Source of the DNA: Bacteroidota bacterium
Lineage (GTDB): Bacteria > Bacteroidota > Bacteroidia > Flavobacteriales > Schleiferiaceae
Direction of reading: 5' to 3'
Length of the DNA: 64,000 nt
NCBI GenBank assembly: GCA_016868755.1
Contig: VGFU01000003.1
Location: 43,001 to 107,000 of the forward strand
This document shows, piece by piece, positions 52,885-60,724 of the stretch; positions within the stretch are counted from its first letter, which is position 1, and each line of letters begins with the position of its first letter. Under the pieces are notes generated by a model. The model was given only the letters and a program-made list of their open reading frames with translations. It did not search any database and was not told the DNA's origin. The translations under genes were made by a program, and so were the position numbers.

Positions 52885-53547
52885 TTAGCGCCCCCGGCGC
52901 GTCGCATAAGCCAAGGTGAGCGGAACAACCTCCGCCACCTTGGCTTTTTTTATGCATTCTTCGGCCGCGGCATTAAGCGTGCTTCCGGTCGTCAACGTGT
53001 CGTCGATCAATGCGATGCGGACTCCCCGCCACTGCGGGTCAGCACGAGCCTGGTAGGCGCCGTAGATCTTCTGCCGTTCGGCTTCGGTCCGCGCGGACTG
53101 CTTCGCAGAGGTCCATCCGCGCCGGTGAAGCAAATCGGTGGCGACGGGAACGCCCCATCCGAGGTGAAGGCCCTGCGCGATCCGCTCGGCTTGGTTGTAG
53201 CCCCTCAGGTACTGCCGAACGGGGCTCAGCGGAACGGGAACGAGCACGTCGACCTCTGGGCGGGGCAGGGCGCGGGACATGGCCAGACCGAGCTGCAGGG
53301 CGAGGCGGTCGTGCCCACGAAACTTGAGCGCGCCCATGACACGCTTGACTTCGGGGATTCCGTAGGGAAGCCACGAGCTGCCTTCGGCAGTAAACGAAAG
53401 GGAGATGGGTTTAGGGTCCGCCGCCAGATAAATTCCGCCCCAGCAGGCCGCGCAGAGCGGCTCCGAACTGTGCACCGCTAGCGCACCGCAAGCGCCGCAG
53501 GGCAGCGAAACGAGGCCGCTTAAACGGCGTTGCATTAAGTGGTACAT
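52885..53547 (-). CDS. comF: ComF-family phosphoribosyltransferase-like protein
   Basis: About 220 residues. An N-terminal zinc ribbon (CGACG ... CAACW) is followed by the phosphoribosyltransferase fold with VPVPLSPVRQYLRGYNQAE and the PRPP loop RIALIDDTLTTGSTL. ComF is linked to DNA uptake and transformation in other bacteria. ATG 53547 is taken as start; GTG 53553 and ATG 53535 are alternatives. The 3' end carries the neighbour's terminator hairpin in antisense. Confidence 0.92.
   Translation of the reverse strand: MYHLMQRRLSGLVSLPCGACGALAVHSSEPLCAACWGGIYLAADPKPISLSFTAEGSSWLPYGIPEVKRVMGALKFRGHDRLALQLGLAMSRALPRPEVDVLVPVPLSPVRQYLRGYNQAERIAQGLHLGWGVPVATDLLHRRGWTSAKQSARTEAERQKIYGAYQARADPQWRGVRIALIDDTLTTGSTLNAAAEECIKKAKVAEVVPLTLAYATRRGR
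52908..52951 (+). terminator. Strong terminator of the adhesin gene, inside the comF coding end
   Basis: Perfect 11-bp outer stem AAGCCAAGGTG / CACCTTGGCTT, inner GCGG/CCGC, then seven T. It lies wholly within the last 23 codons of comF on the other strand. Confidence 0.85.
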
Positions 53548-53550
53548 TTG
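53543..53550 (+). promoter_or_regulatory. -7 promoter element (TACATTTG) for the coiled-coil gene
   Basis: Perfect TAnnTTTG 17 bases before the ATG at 53568. It overlaps the comF start on the opposite strand. Confidence 0.6.
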
Positions 53551-53567
53551 CACAAATTCTGAATGCC

Positions 53568-54446
53568 ATGAGCAACGATTCGTCAGCTAAACGACAAAAA
53601 ACAGTTATTGGACTTTTAATCGCGTTGGTTCTCGCGCTGGGCTTCTTTGCGCTGAACCGCAATTCTGAGGTGCAGAACCTCGAAGAAGAAAAGGCGATTT
53701 TGGTCAGCGAACTCGAGGAGTACAAGCGCGACCTCATCGGCCAAGTAGCGGCTAACGACAGCATGAACAGCTACATCATTGCTGAGACCGCGCGCCTCAA
53801 CGCGACGATCGAAGAAATCACCAACCTGAAGAACGCGTCGCAGTCGGAATTGGCGAAGTACCGCAGCCAAGTCAACGACCTGCGCAAAATGGTGGCCCGC
53901 CTCAGCAGCCAGGTTGACTCGGTCAACAAGGCCTACGCCGTTTTGGGCGAAGCCAAGCGCCAAGTAGACGAGCAGCTGGGTAGCGAGCAAGTGAAGAACG
54001 CTGAATTAAACGCAGAAAACACCAAGCTCAGCGGCAAGGTTACGACGGCGCTTAAGCTTCAGTTATCCGCCCTTGAGGCCACGGCTGTGCGGGTTAGCAG
54101 CAAAGGCGTGGAAAAGCCCACGACCTCGGCCAGCAAGGCAAACCGCGTGAAGGCGTGCTTCACGGTAGCCCAAAATGCGATCGCGGAATCGTCGAAGCGC
54201 ACGCTGTACATGCGCATCAATACGCCCGATGGACGCGTGCTTCCGAGCCAAAGCGAAGAGCGCAGCATGAAGGTGGGCAGCGAAACCATTTACTTCTCGG
54301 CCAAAACCGAAATCGTGTACGAGGGCAAGCAGGTCCAAAGCTGCGCGGCCTTTGACTTGAACAGCACGCTGAAGCCCGGCACCTACACGGTTGAAGTGTT
54401 TAGCGACAACGCCAAAATTGGCACCTCGACGCTGGTGCTGAACTAA
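53568..54446 (+). CDS. Membrane-anchored coiled-coil protein, unknown function
   Basis: A 292-residue protein: short cytoplasmic N-terminus, one membrane helix (VIGLLIALVLALGFFAL, residues 13-29), a long coiled coil (about 33-165, rich in Glu/Lys/Gln heptads) and a C-terminal beta-rich domain (KACFTVAQNAIAESSKRTLYM; YTVEVFSDNAKIGTSTLVL). The layout recurs in unnamed Bacteroidota envelope proteins; I do not know its function. It ends immediately before the GTG of the nuclease gene. Confidence 0.8.
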   Translation: MSNDSSAKRQKTVIGLLIALVLALGFFALNRNSEVQNLEEEKAILVSELEEYKRDLIGQVAANDSMNSYIIAETARLNATIEEITNLKNASQSELAKYRSQVNDLRKMVARLSSQVDSVNKAYAVLGEAKRQVDEQLGSEQVKNAELNAENTKLSGKVTTALKLQLSALEATAVRVSSKGVEKPTTSASKANRVKACFTVAQNAIAESSKRTLYMRINTPDGRVLPSQSEERSMKVGSETIYFSAKTEIVYEGKQVQSCAAFDLNSTLKPGTYTVEVFSDNAKIGTSTLVLN

Positions 54447-55190
54447 GTGGAGGCGGTAAGCCTTAATGCAAACGGCCTGCGGGCTGCGCTGCGAAAGGGT
54501 CTGGATGCTTGGCTTGATGCCGAGAATCCGGACCTTGTTTTTGTTCAGGAGGTCAAGTGGAACGACGAGGCGGCCCTGCGCGCCGCGCTACCCGGGTGGA
54601 ATGTGGTGGCCAGTCTCGCGCACAAGCCGGGCTACAGTGGAGTGATCATACTCGGGCGCGGGAAGGGCGATTCCGCCCCCGTGCCGCCTCTGCCGCGAGG
54701 ACTTGAAGGCGAAGGCCGCTACGTCGCGCAGTGCGTTGCGGGGGTAACCTGGCTCAACCTCTACCTGCCTTCGGGGAGCCAAGGGGCAGGGCGGCAGGCG
54801 CTGAAGCTCGAAGCCCTCGAGCTCCTGGGGCAGTGGCTCGACGGCCAATCGGGGCCTACGGTTGTGGGCGGAGACTGGAACCTCGCCCCCACCGCCGCCG
54901 ACGTGCACGATCCTCGGCGCCTTGACGGCCAGCCCGGATTTACCCCCGAAGAACGCGCGTGGTTTGCCGCGATGGCCGAGCGCGGATGGGTCGACGCCTA
55001 CCGGACGAAGCAACCGCAGTCCGCCGACGTGTACAGCTGGTGGAGCATGCGCTCTGACGCCCGAGCGCGGAACAAAGGTTGGCGCATCGACCACTGGGTT
55101 ACCAACGCCCCAGAGCGGGTCGAGGCCGTTTCCTACGATGCTTTGGCTCGATTTTCGGACCATGCCCCCCTGCGACTCCGTTGGAGTTAA
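54447..55190 (+). CDS. xth: Exodeoxyribonuclease III-type AP endonuclease
   Basis: A 247-residue member of the endonuclease/exonuclease/phosphatase family. Catalytic blocks: LNANGLRAA (Asn/Arg), VFVQEVK (metal Glu), YLPSGSQG, GDWNLAP (Asp/Asn), RIDHWV and FSDHAPLRL (catalytic Asp-His). It incises DNA at abasic sites and trims 3' ends. The start is GTG 54447 directly after the preceding stop codon, which leaves an unusually short N-terminus (MEAVSLNANG). Slightly shorter than typical (about 255). Confidence 0.92.
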   Translation: MEAVSLNANGLRAALRKGLDAWLDAENPDLVFVQEVKWNDEAALRAALPGWNVVASLAHKPGYSGVIILGRGKGDSAPVPPLPRGLEGEGRYVAQCVAGVTWLNLYLPSGSQGAGRQALKLEALELLGQWLDGQSGPTVVGGDWNLAPTAADVHDPRRLDGQPGFTPEERAWFAAMAERGWVDAYRTKQPQSADVYSWWSMRSDARARNKGWRIDHWVTNAPERVEAVSYDALARFSDHAPLRLRWS

Positions 55191-55191
55191 T

Positions 55192-55199
55192 TACCTTCG
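55192..55199 (+). promoter_or_regulatory. -7-like element for the OmpA-family gene (TACCTTCG)
   Basis: One mismatch from TAnnTTTG, ending four bases before ATG 55204, the same octamer and spacing as gluQRS. Confidence 0.5.
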
Positions 55200-55203
55200 T
55201 ACT

Positions 55204-56178
55204 ATGCGTATCCAAGTTTATGCGGCTCTGGCCGCCGTTGCGCTCCTCAGCGCCTGTGTTTCTCCCAAAAAATACTCCGAGCTTCAGTCGTCGTTTGACG
55301 CTTCGGTTCAGCGCGCAGAAGCGCTAAAGGTCGACGCCGAAAAGGCGCGGATTTCAGCCAGCGAAAGCGAGGCCCAGAAGTCCAAGGCTCTTGCGGCCCT
55401 CGACGCGGCCATTAAAGACACGTCGGCGCAGGGCGTAGAAATGCGCAAGCTGCAGCGCGCCTACCGCGACCTGAACTCCAACTACGAGTACGCCCTGCAA
55501 AACAACAGCCGATTGGTGCAGCAAAACCTCACCGAAAACAAGGCCATGCTCGAGCGCATGGAAGGCCTGGCGGTGCGCCTCGCCGCCAAAGAGGACTCGC
55601 TCAAGCGCGAGCAAGACCGCCTTTTTGTGCTGGAGCAAGAGCTCAAGCAGCGCGAGCTTCGCGTGGCTGAACTGGAGCGCCTCATCAGCCGCAAGGACAG
55701 TGCGGCAGCCTACCTCCGCCAGCGCTTAGCCGATGCCTTACTTGGCTTTAAGGACCGCGGACTCAGCGTCTCGATGCGCAACGGTCAGGTGTACGTTTCG
55801 CTCGACAACCGCCTCATGTTTGCCAGCGGATCGTGGGACGTGCAGCCCGACGGCGCCAGCGCCTTGAACGAGCTCGCCAAGGTGCTCAACGAAAACAAGG
55901 ACCTCAAAATCGCGGTCGAGGGCCACACCGATTCGGACGAATACAACGGCAAGACCGCAGTCAAGGACAACTGGGACCTTTCGGTGATGCGCGCGACGAG
56001 CGTCGTCAAGATCTTGGTGAAGCAGGGTGTCAAGCCCCAGCGGGTACAAGCCGCCGGCCGTGGGGAGCACCTGCCCATTGCCGCCAACGACAGTCCGGAG
56101 GGCAAAGCCAAGAACCGCCGCACCGAGATCATAATTACGCCCAACCTCGGCGAGCTCGCAGAGCTGATCAACAACTAA
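55204..56178 (+). CDS. OmpA-family peptidoglycan-binding lipoprotein
   Basis: A 324-residue lipoprotein: signal VYAALAAVALLSACVSPKK (lipidated Cys18), a long coiled coil (about 25-185), and a C-terminal OmpA/Pal domain (VYVSLDNRLMFASGSWDV, IAVEGHTDSDEYNG, RVQAAGRGEHLP, NRRTEIIITP) that binds diaminopimelate of peptidoglycan. It tethers the outer membrane to the wall. ATG 55204 is preferred; an in-frame extension to 54862 merely overlaps the nuclease gene. A terminator follows. Confidence 0.94.
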   Translation: MRIQVYAALAAVALLSACVSPKKYSELQSSFDASVQRAEALKVDAEKARISASESEAQKSKALAALDAAIKDTSAQGVEMRKLQRAYRDLNSNYEYALQNNSRLVQQNLTENKAMLERMEGLAVRLAAKEDSLKREQDRLFVLEQELKQRELRVAELERLISRKDSAAAYLRQRLADALLGFKDRGLSVSMRNGQVYVSLDNRLMFASGSWDVQPDGASALNELAKVLNENKDLKIAVEGHTDSDEYNGKTAVKDNWDLSVMRATSVVKILVKQGVKPQRVQAAGRGEHLPIAANDSPEGKAKNRRTEIIITPNLGELAELINN

Positions 56179-56203
56179 GGGAACTCAACGGCACCCAAAG
56201 AAT

Positions 56204-56233
56204 ACGGCCAACCCCACCAGGTTGGCCGTTTTT
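56204..56233 (+). terminator. Rho-independent terminator after the OmpA-family gene
   Basis: Perfect 9-bp stem ACGGCCAAC / GTTGGCCGT with an 8-base loop and a TTTTT tail; converging radA ends at 56257. Confidence 0.88.
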
Positions 56234-56256
56234 CGCAGCGCCCGTAGTTGCGGAAC

Positions 56257-57606
56257 TTAAAAAAGGTTGTCTACGACGTGGTTAATGCGGTCGAGCGCCA
56301 CGAAGTGCACCCCGTGAACGTTCTTGGGCAGCCCGGGCGTTTTGGCGCCCCAGACGTAGTCAAATCCGAGTTGGCCGGCCTCGTGGATGCGCGTTTCCAT
56401 GCGCGCGACGGGGCGGAGCTCTCCGCCCAAGCCCACCTCGCCGGCAAAGGCAACCCCCGGCGGGATCGGGCGGTCCTCTTGGCTGGACAAGATGGCGGCG
56501 CACACCGCGAGGTCCAGGGCGGGGTCGTCCACGCGAAGTCCGCCGGTCACGTTGAGGAACACGTCTTTGCTGGCCAGATGAAATCCGCAGCGCTTTTCGA
56601 GTACCGCGAGGAGCATGTTCAGACGCCGCGTGTCAAACCCGGTGCAGCTGCGTTGGGGCGTTCCGTACACTGCGGTCGAAACTAAGGCTTGAACTTCGAC
56701 GAGCAGGGGCCGCAGGCCCTCGGCGGTAATTCCTATGGCGGAACCGCTAAGCCCTTCGCCGCGCTGCCCCAGCAGCCACGCCGAAGGATTGGCGACGGGC
56801 CTAAGCCCTTTTTCGGCCATTTCGTAGAGGCCGAGCTCCTGGGTTGAACCGAATCGGTTTTTAAGGGCCCGAAGCGTGCGCACGAGGTGGTGCTTGTCGC
56901 CTTCGAACTGGAGCACGACGTCGACCATGTGCTCGAGCACTTTGGGTCCGGCGAGCGTTCCCTCTTTGGTGATGTGGCCAATGAGCGCCACGGGCACGTG
57001 CCTGGCTTTGGCGTAGCGCAGAAACTCGGCGGCGGACTCGCGAATTTGCCCAACGCTTCCGGCGGCGGACTCAAGCTGCGGGTTGTAGGCCGTTTGAATC
57101 GAGTCTACGACCAACAAATCGGGCTTGAGCTGCTCAGCAGCCTGCAGAATTTTGGACGTAGAAACCTCGGCCAGCACGTGGCAGCCTGGACCGTCGAACC
57201 CAATGCGTTCGGCGCGCATGCGAATCTGCTCCGCACTTTCTTCGCCGCTGGCGTAAAGCGCTTTGGCGCCCGCGTTCAGGGCCACTTGAAGCATGAGGGT
57301 CGACTTGCCGATTCCGGGCTCGCCGCCCAGCAAACTGAGCGAACCGGGCACCCATCCGCCTCCAAGGACTCGATCGAGCTCGGCGTCGCGGGTCGGAACC
57401 CGGCGCTCGGCGCTTCGGTCGACCTGGTCAAGGGTAAGTGCGCGGCTTTGGCCGGGAGCGACCCAAGCCTGCTCAGCGGGGGCCCCCCGTTCCACAACCT
57501 CTTCCACCAGGGTGTTCCACTCTCCGCAGCTGCGGCATTGGCCGGCCCACTGCGGGTAGTTGGTTCCGCAGGACTGACAAACAAACGCTTTTTTTAACTT
57601 GGCCAT
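56257..57606 (-). CDS. radA: DNA repair protein RadA (branch-migration ATPase)
   Basis: A 449-residue RecA-related helicase that processes recombination intermediates. Four-cysteine zinc finger (C10, C13, C24, C27), Walker A GEPGIGKST at 95-103, the RadA-specific KNRFG motif at 249-253 (RALKNRFGSTQELGLYEM), and a C-terminal Lon-protease-like domain (GEVGLGGELRPVARMETRI). All key parts are intact. Confidence 0.97.
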   Translation of the reverse strand: MAKLKKAFVCQSCGTNYPQWAGQCRSCGEWNTLVEEVVERGAPAEQAWVAPGQSRALTLDQVDRSAERRVPTRDAELDRVLGGGWVPGSLSLLGGEPGIGKSTLMLQVALNAGAKALYASGEESAEQIRMRAERIGFDGPGCHVLAEVSTSKILQAAEQLKPDLLVVDSIQTAYNPQLESAAGSVGQIRESAAEFLRYAKARHVPVALIGHITKEGTLAGPKVLEHMVDVVLQFEGDKHHLVRTLRALKNRFGSTQELGLYEMAEKGLRPVANPSAWLLGQRGEGLSGSAIGITAEGLRPLLVEVQALVSTAVYGTPQRSCTGFDTRRLNMLLAVLEKRCGFHLASKDVFLNVTGGLRVDDPALDLAVCAAILSSQEDRPIPPGVAFAGEVGLGGELRPVARMETRIHEAGQLGFDYVWGAKTPGLPKNVHGVHFVALDRINHVVDNLF

Positions 57607-57639
57607 AGACGCTCCGCCAAGGTACGCACCCCGCGCGGC

Positions 57640-58614
57640 TTAGTCGTTTTTAAAACGGCTAAGTCCAATGAACCCAACGACGCCCGTAGACATCAACATC
57701 AGCGCTTGCGACGCGTGAACGAGGGTGGCAAATGCGAGGCCTTCGACGTATGGAATACTCAGCACCTCCAAGGCCTTGGCGACCAGGTAGTGGTAGGCGC
57801 CCACGCCTCCAGGAACCGGCACTACAACACCCAAACTGGCCGCCATCATCACGAACAAGCTTTCGTCGATCTGAATATTCTCAGTAGCTGGTAGGGCAAA
57901 AAAGCACACATAAACCATTAAAAAGTAGGCACCCCAGATGAACAGGGTATGGCCGAGGTAGGCCCACGGGTTGCGAAGGCGGGTGATGCTGGTAAAGCCG
58001 TGGGCAAGTCCGCGCAAAAAGGCCTGAACGCGCTGGCCCAAGGCCGTTTCAAAAAATCGGCGACGGCCGAACCAGGCAGCGAGTCCAAGGGTTAGGCTCA
58101 GAACCGGAATCCACGGAAAACCACCTTCGTCCTTCGACGGCGCGGACTGCGTGCTGGCGAGCAGCTCCTGCAGCTCGGGGTAGGTGAGCATCACGGTAAT
58201 TCCGAGCAAAATGCTCATCATGATCAAGTCAATCAGGCGCTCAACGATGATCGTGCCGAGCAGCACGTCAACCGGGGTTTTGTCGCTCCGCCGAAGGGCG
58301 GTGGCCCGTGCCACTTCTCCGGCGCGCGGAAAAACCATGTTGATGAGGTAGCCAATTCCGATCGCGTGGGTTGCCCGCCACGCGGTGGTGGGGTAGCCCA
58401 TAGAGTCGAGCACGAGCTTCCAACGCATTCCGCGCGAAATCACGGCTGCGTAACCAATGGCTACGCTGACGCCAAACCAATACAGCTTCGCGCGCCCCAT
58501 TTCGCGGCCCACGGCTTCGAGGTCAACTCCGCGAAAGGCGAAGTACAGCAAGCCCGCTCCCAGCAAGGCAAAAAGCAGGGTTTTGAGCCAGCCGGGAATG
58601 CGCGGAATCTTCAT
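57640..58614 (-). CDS. Flippase-like / LPG synthase transmembrane-domain protein (UPF0104)
   Basis: A 324-residue multi-pass protein with the UPF0104 motifs ISRGMRWKLVLDSMG, GYLINMVFPRAGEVARATAL and VPVPGGVGAYHYLVAKAL. Related to the membrane part of lysyl-phosphatidylglycerol synthase (MprF), lacking its soluble aminoacyl-transfer domain; it probably flips or handles lipids, with substrate unknown. ATG 58614 is used; a TTG at 58620 overlapping the panD stop (TTGA) is an alternative. It follows panC-panD on the same strand. Confidence 0.88.
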   Translation of the reverse strand: MKIPRIPGWLKTLLFALLGAGLLYFAFRGVDLEAVGREMGRAKLYWFGVSVAIGYAAVISRGMRWKLVLDSMGYPTTAWRATHAIGIGYLINMVFPRAGEVARATALRRSDKTPVDVLLGTIIVERLIDLIMMSILLGITVMLTYPELQELLASTQSAPSKDEGGFPWIPVLSLTLGLAAWFGRRRFFETALGQRVQAFLRGLAHGFTSITRLRNPWAYLGHTLFIWGAYFLMVYVCFFALPATENIQIDESLFVMMAASLGVVVPVPGGVGAYHYLVAKALEVLSIPYVEGLAFATLVHASQALMLMSTGVVGFIGLSRFKND

Positions 58615-58616
58615 AA

Positions 58617-58970
58617 TCAAGCCCGCAAGCGGTTAGTCGGCTCTTCGGGAAAAAGTAGGGTGGGCTGAAACCTGCGGGCCTCGTCAGGGCTCATAGCAGC
58701 GTAGGCAATGATGATGATTACGTCGCCCTTTTGTACCCGGCGCGCGGCCGGTCCGTTCAGGGTGACTTCGCCGCTGCCCGCTGCACCCCGAATCACGTAG
58801 GTGTCAAAGCGTTCGCCGTTGTCGATGTTGACGATGGTAACTTTTTGGCCCTCAATTAGTTTGGCGGCGTCGATGAGGTCGCTGTCGAGGGTAATGCTGC
58901 CGATGTAGTGCAGTTCGGCGCCGGTAACCCGCACCCGGTGAATTTTGCTGTAAAGAACCTCGACGGTCAT
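58617..58970 (-). CDS. panD: Aspartate 1-decarboxylase proenzyme
   Basis: A 117-residue pyruvoyl enzyme making beta-alanine for pantothenate. Self-cleavage occurs at G24-S25 (LHYIGSITLDSDL), giving the pyruvoyl group; KIHRVRVT and NIDNGERFDTYVI are typical. ATG 58970 overlaps the panC stop (ATGA) and is preferred to a start three codons upstream. Confidence 0.96.
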   Translation of the reverse strand: MTVEVLYSKIHRVRVTGAELHYIGSITLDSDLIDAAKLIEGQKVTIVNIDNGERFDTYVIRGAAGSGEVTLNGPAARRVQKGDVIIIIAYAAMSPDEARRFQPTLLFPEEPTNRLRA

Positions 58971-59845
58971 GGCCGGCAAAGGTACAACGGGGCGTTGTCG
59001 ATGAGGCGGACTTCCCCAGCATAAACGGATATAAGCGTTTGAACGCTTCGGCCGTAGCTATCCACCGGCCGATCGGGGTCGGTTAGGGCCTGCAGATTGT
59101 CCGAAAAGACAAAATCAATGGCCTCAACCTTAAGCTGTTGCTCGCGCTCAATCTCTTTGCGGAGCTCGCGCTTTAGGGCCTTTGGCGGCACCGGGAACTC
59201 CGCCACCTCACGGGCCGCCCACTGGAGCGCGCGAAAAATCGCCGGGGCTGCTGCGCGCTGTTCCGCACTCAGAAGTCGGTTGCGCGAACTCATGGCCAAA
59301 CCGTCGACCTCGCGAGTAGTTCGGCACGAAACAATCACTGGGGTTCCGCCCCTTAGTTCGGCGAGTCGACGGACCACCGCCACCTGCTGAAAATCCTTCA
59401 GCCCAAAGTAGGCTTTGTCGGGGCGGCAAGCCGCAAACAACCGGTCGACCACCGTGGCTACGCCTTGAAAATGACCGGGCCGCAACGCTCCCTCCAAGCG
59501 GGTATCGAGTCCGAGCAAGTCAAAATGCTCCGAAACCAAGCCCTGCGGATACAATTCTGCCACTTCGGGGAACCATACGGCTTGGGCCGACGACTGCGCG
59601 AGCGTCGCCAAATCGCCATCCTCGTCGCGCGGATAGCTCGACAAGTCCTCAGGGCGGTTAAACTGCGTGGGGTTGACAAAAATGCTCACGAGCACGCTTA
59701 ACCCGTCTGAAGCAGCGCGGTCCACCAAGGCCATGTGGCCGGCGTGCAGCGCCCCCATCGTGGGCACTAGCGCCACATGCTTCTGTTCCGCCCGCCAGGC
59801 TTCGAGCTCTGAGCGGGTTTTTAAAACCTCAAGGGAATGCGTCAA
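58967..59845 (-). CDS. panC: Pantothenate synthetase
   Basis: A 292-residue ligase joining pantoate and beta-alanine with ATP. The HIGH-like motif is in VPTMGALHAGHMALVDRA; FVNPTQFNRPEDLSSYPR and YFGLKDFQQVAVVRR are family hallmarks. The start appears to be TTG 59845, seven bases after a perfect TAGTTTTG; the ATG just upstream is followed at once by a stop. It forms a coupled pair with panD and is divergent from the glgA-like gene. Confidence 0.95.
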   Translation of the reverse strand: MTHSLEVLKTRSELEAWRAEQKHVALVPTMGALHAGHMALVDRAASDGLSVLVSIFVNPTQFNRPEDLSSYPRDEDGDLATLAQSSAQAVWFPEVAELYPQGLVSEHFDLLGLDTRLEGALRPGHFQGVATVVDRLFAACRPDKAYFGLKDFQQVAVVRRLAELRGGTPVIVSCRTTREVDGLAMSSRNRLLSAEQRAAAPAIFRALQWAAREVAEFPVPPKALKRELRKEIEREQQLKVEAIDFVFSDNLQALTDPDRPVDSYGRSVQTLISVYAGEVRLIDNAPLYLCRP

Positions 59846-59852
59846 AACATGC

Positions 59853-59860
59853 CAAAACTA
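59853..59860 (-). promoter_or_regulatory. -7 promoter element for panC (TAGTTTTG)
   Basis: Perfect TAnnTTTG on the minus strand, seven bases before the TTG start of panC. Confidence 0.55.
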
Positions 59861-59881
59861 GAGCGCCTCGCGAGAATTTCG

Positions 59882-59889
59882 TACCTTTG
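59882..59889 (+). promoter_or_regulatory. -7 promoter element for the glgA-like operon (TACCTTTG)
   Basis: Perfect TAnnTTTG, 34 bases before ATG 59924; drives the glgA-like, DUF4270 and perhaps glmS genes. Confidence 0.6.
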
Positions 59890-59923
59890 TTGGCCTTTTT
59901 TATTGGCACTATAAGACGAGATT

Positions 59924-60724
59924 ATGGCAAAGCGGCGGATTTTATACATCTCTCACGAGATAAAGCCTTACTTCCCCGAAGGAGAATTGGCAGAAATGGC
60001 CTTGGCTTTCCCCAAGAAAATGAACGAGTTGGGGCATGAGATTCGCGCCTTTATGCCGCGTTTTGGAGTGATCAACGAACGCCGCCACCAGCTCCACGAA
60101 GTCATCCGCTTAAGCGGCATCAACGTGGTAATTAACGACTACGATCAGCCTTTGGTCATCAAAGTGGCATCCGTTCCTGGTGCGCGCATCCAGGTCTACT
60201 TTATCGACAACGAGGAGTACTTCAAACGCAAAGGAACGTGGGAAGACGCCCAAGGAGCGTTCTATGACGACAACGGCGCCCGCGCCCTGTTTTTTAGCAA
60301 GTCCATCATCGAAACCATTAAAAAACTGGGATGGCAGCCTGATGTGGTACACATTATGGGATGGATGTCTACCCCGCTGCCAGTGTACTTGCGCCAGTTT
60401 CACGCCGACGATCCGCATTTTGCTGGAACCAAGGTCGTGTACAGCTTGAGCGATAACGCATTTGAAGGTGCACTAGATCAAAGTCTTGAGCAGGGCATGG
60501 CGTTTGACGGAGTGAAGGACATGGATGCCTTCACCAAGCCTACCGCGGAGTCGCTGTACTGCGGAGCCGTGCGCAACGTAGACGCCGTGCTTCAAATGTC
60601 AGACGCCGCACCCGCCGCTGCGCTCAAGGCAGCTAAAGATGCAGGGGTTCCGGTCCACGACGGAAAAGCCTTTCTCGAGCAACCCGCCCTATTGGATGCC
60701 TTTTATGAGTCGCTTTTTGCGTAA
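59924..60724 (+). CDS. Glycogen/starch-synthase-like protein, N-terminal domain only
   Basis: A 266-residue protein matching only the N-terminal (acceptor-side) half of GT5 glycogen synthase (ISHEIKPYFPEGELAEMALAF...DVVHIMGWMSTPLPVYL). Full GlgA is about 480 residues. The second Rossmann domain that binds ADP-glucose is absent, and the KxGGL loop is replaced by PEGELAE, so catalysis as a normal glycogen synthase is unlikely. The same short gene occurs between panC and a DUF4270 gene in many Bacteroidota, so it is not a local truncation. It overlaps the next gene by 20 bp. Confidence 0.88.
   Translation: MAKRRILYISHEIKPYFPEGELAEMALAFPKKMNELGHEIRAFMPRFGVINERRHQLHEVIRLSGINVVINDYDQPLVIKVASVPGARIQVYFIDNEEYFKRKGTWEDAQGAFYDDNGARALFFSKSIIETIKKLGWQPDVVHIMGWMSTPLPVYLRQFHADDPHFAGTKVVYSLSDNAFEGALDQSLEQGMAFDGVKDMDAFTKPTAESLYCGAVRNVDAVLQMSDAAPAAALKAAKDAGVPVHDGKAFLEQPALLDAFYESLFA

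Noticed and set aside
59924..60724. Calling the gene functional glycogen synthase glgA
   Set aside because: The donor-binding half and the KxGGL loop are missing, so the symbol and activity are not supported.
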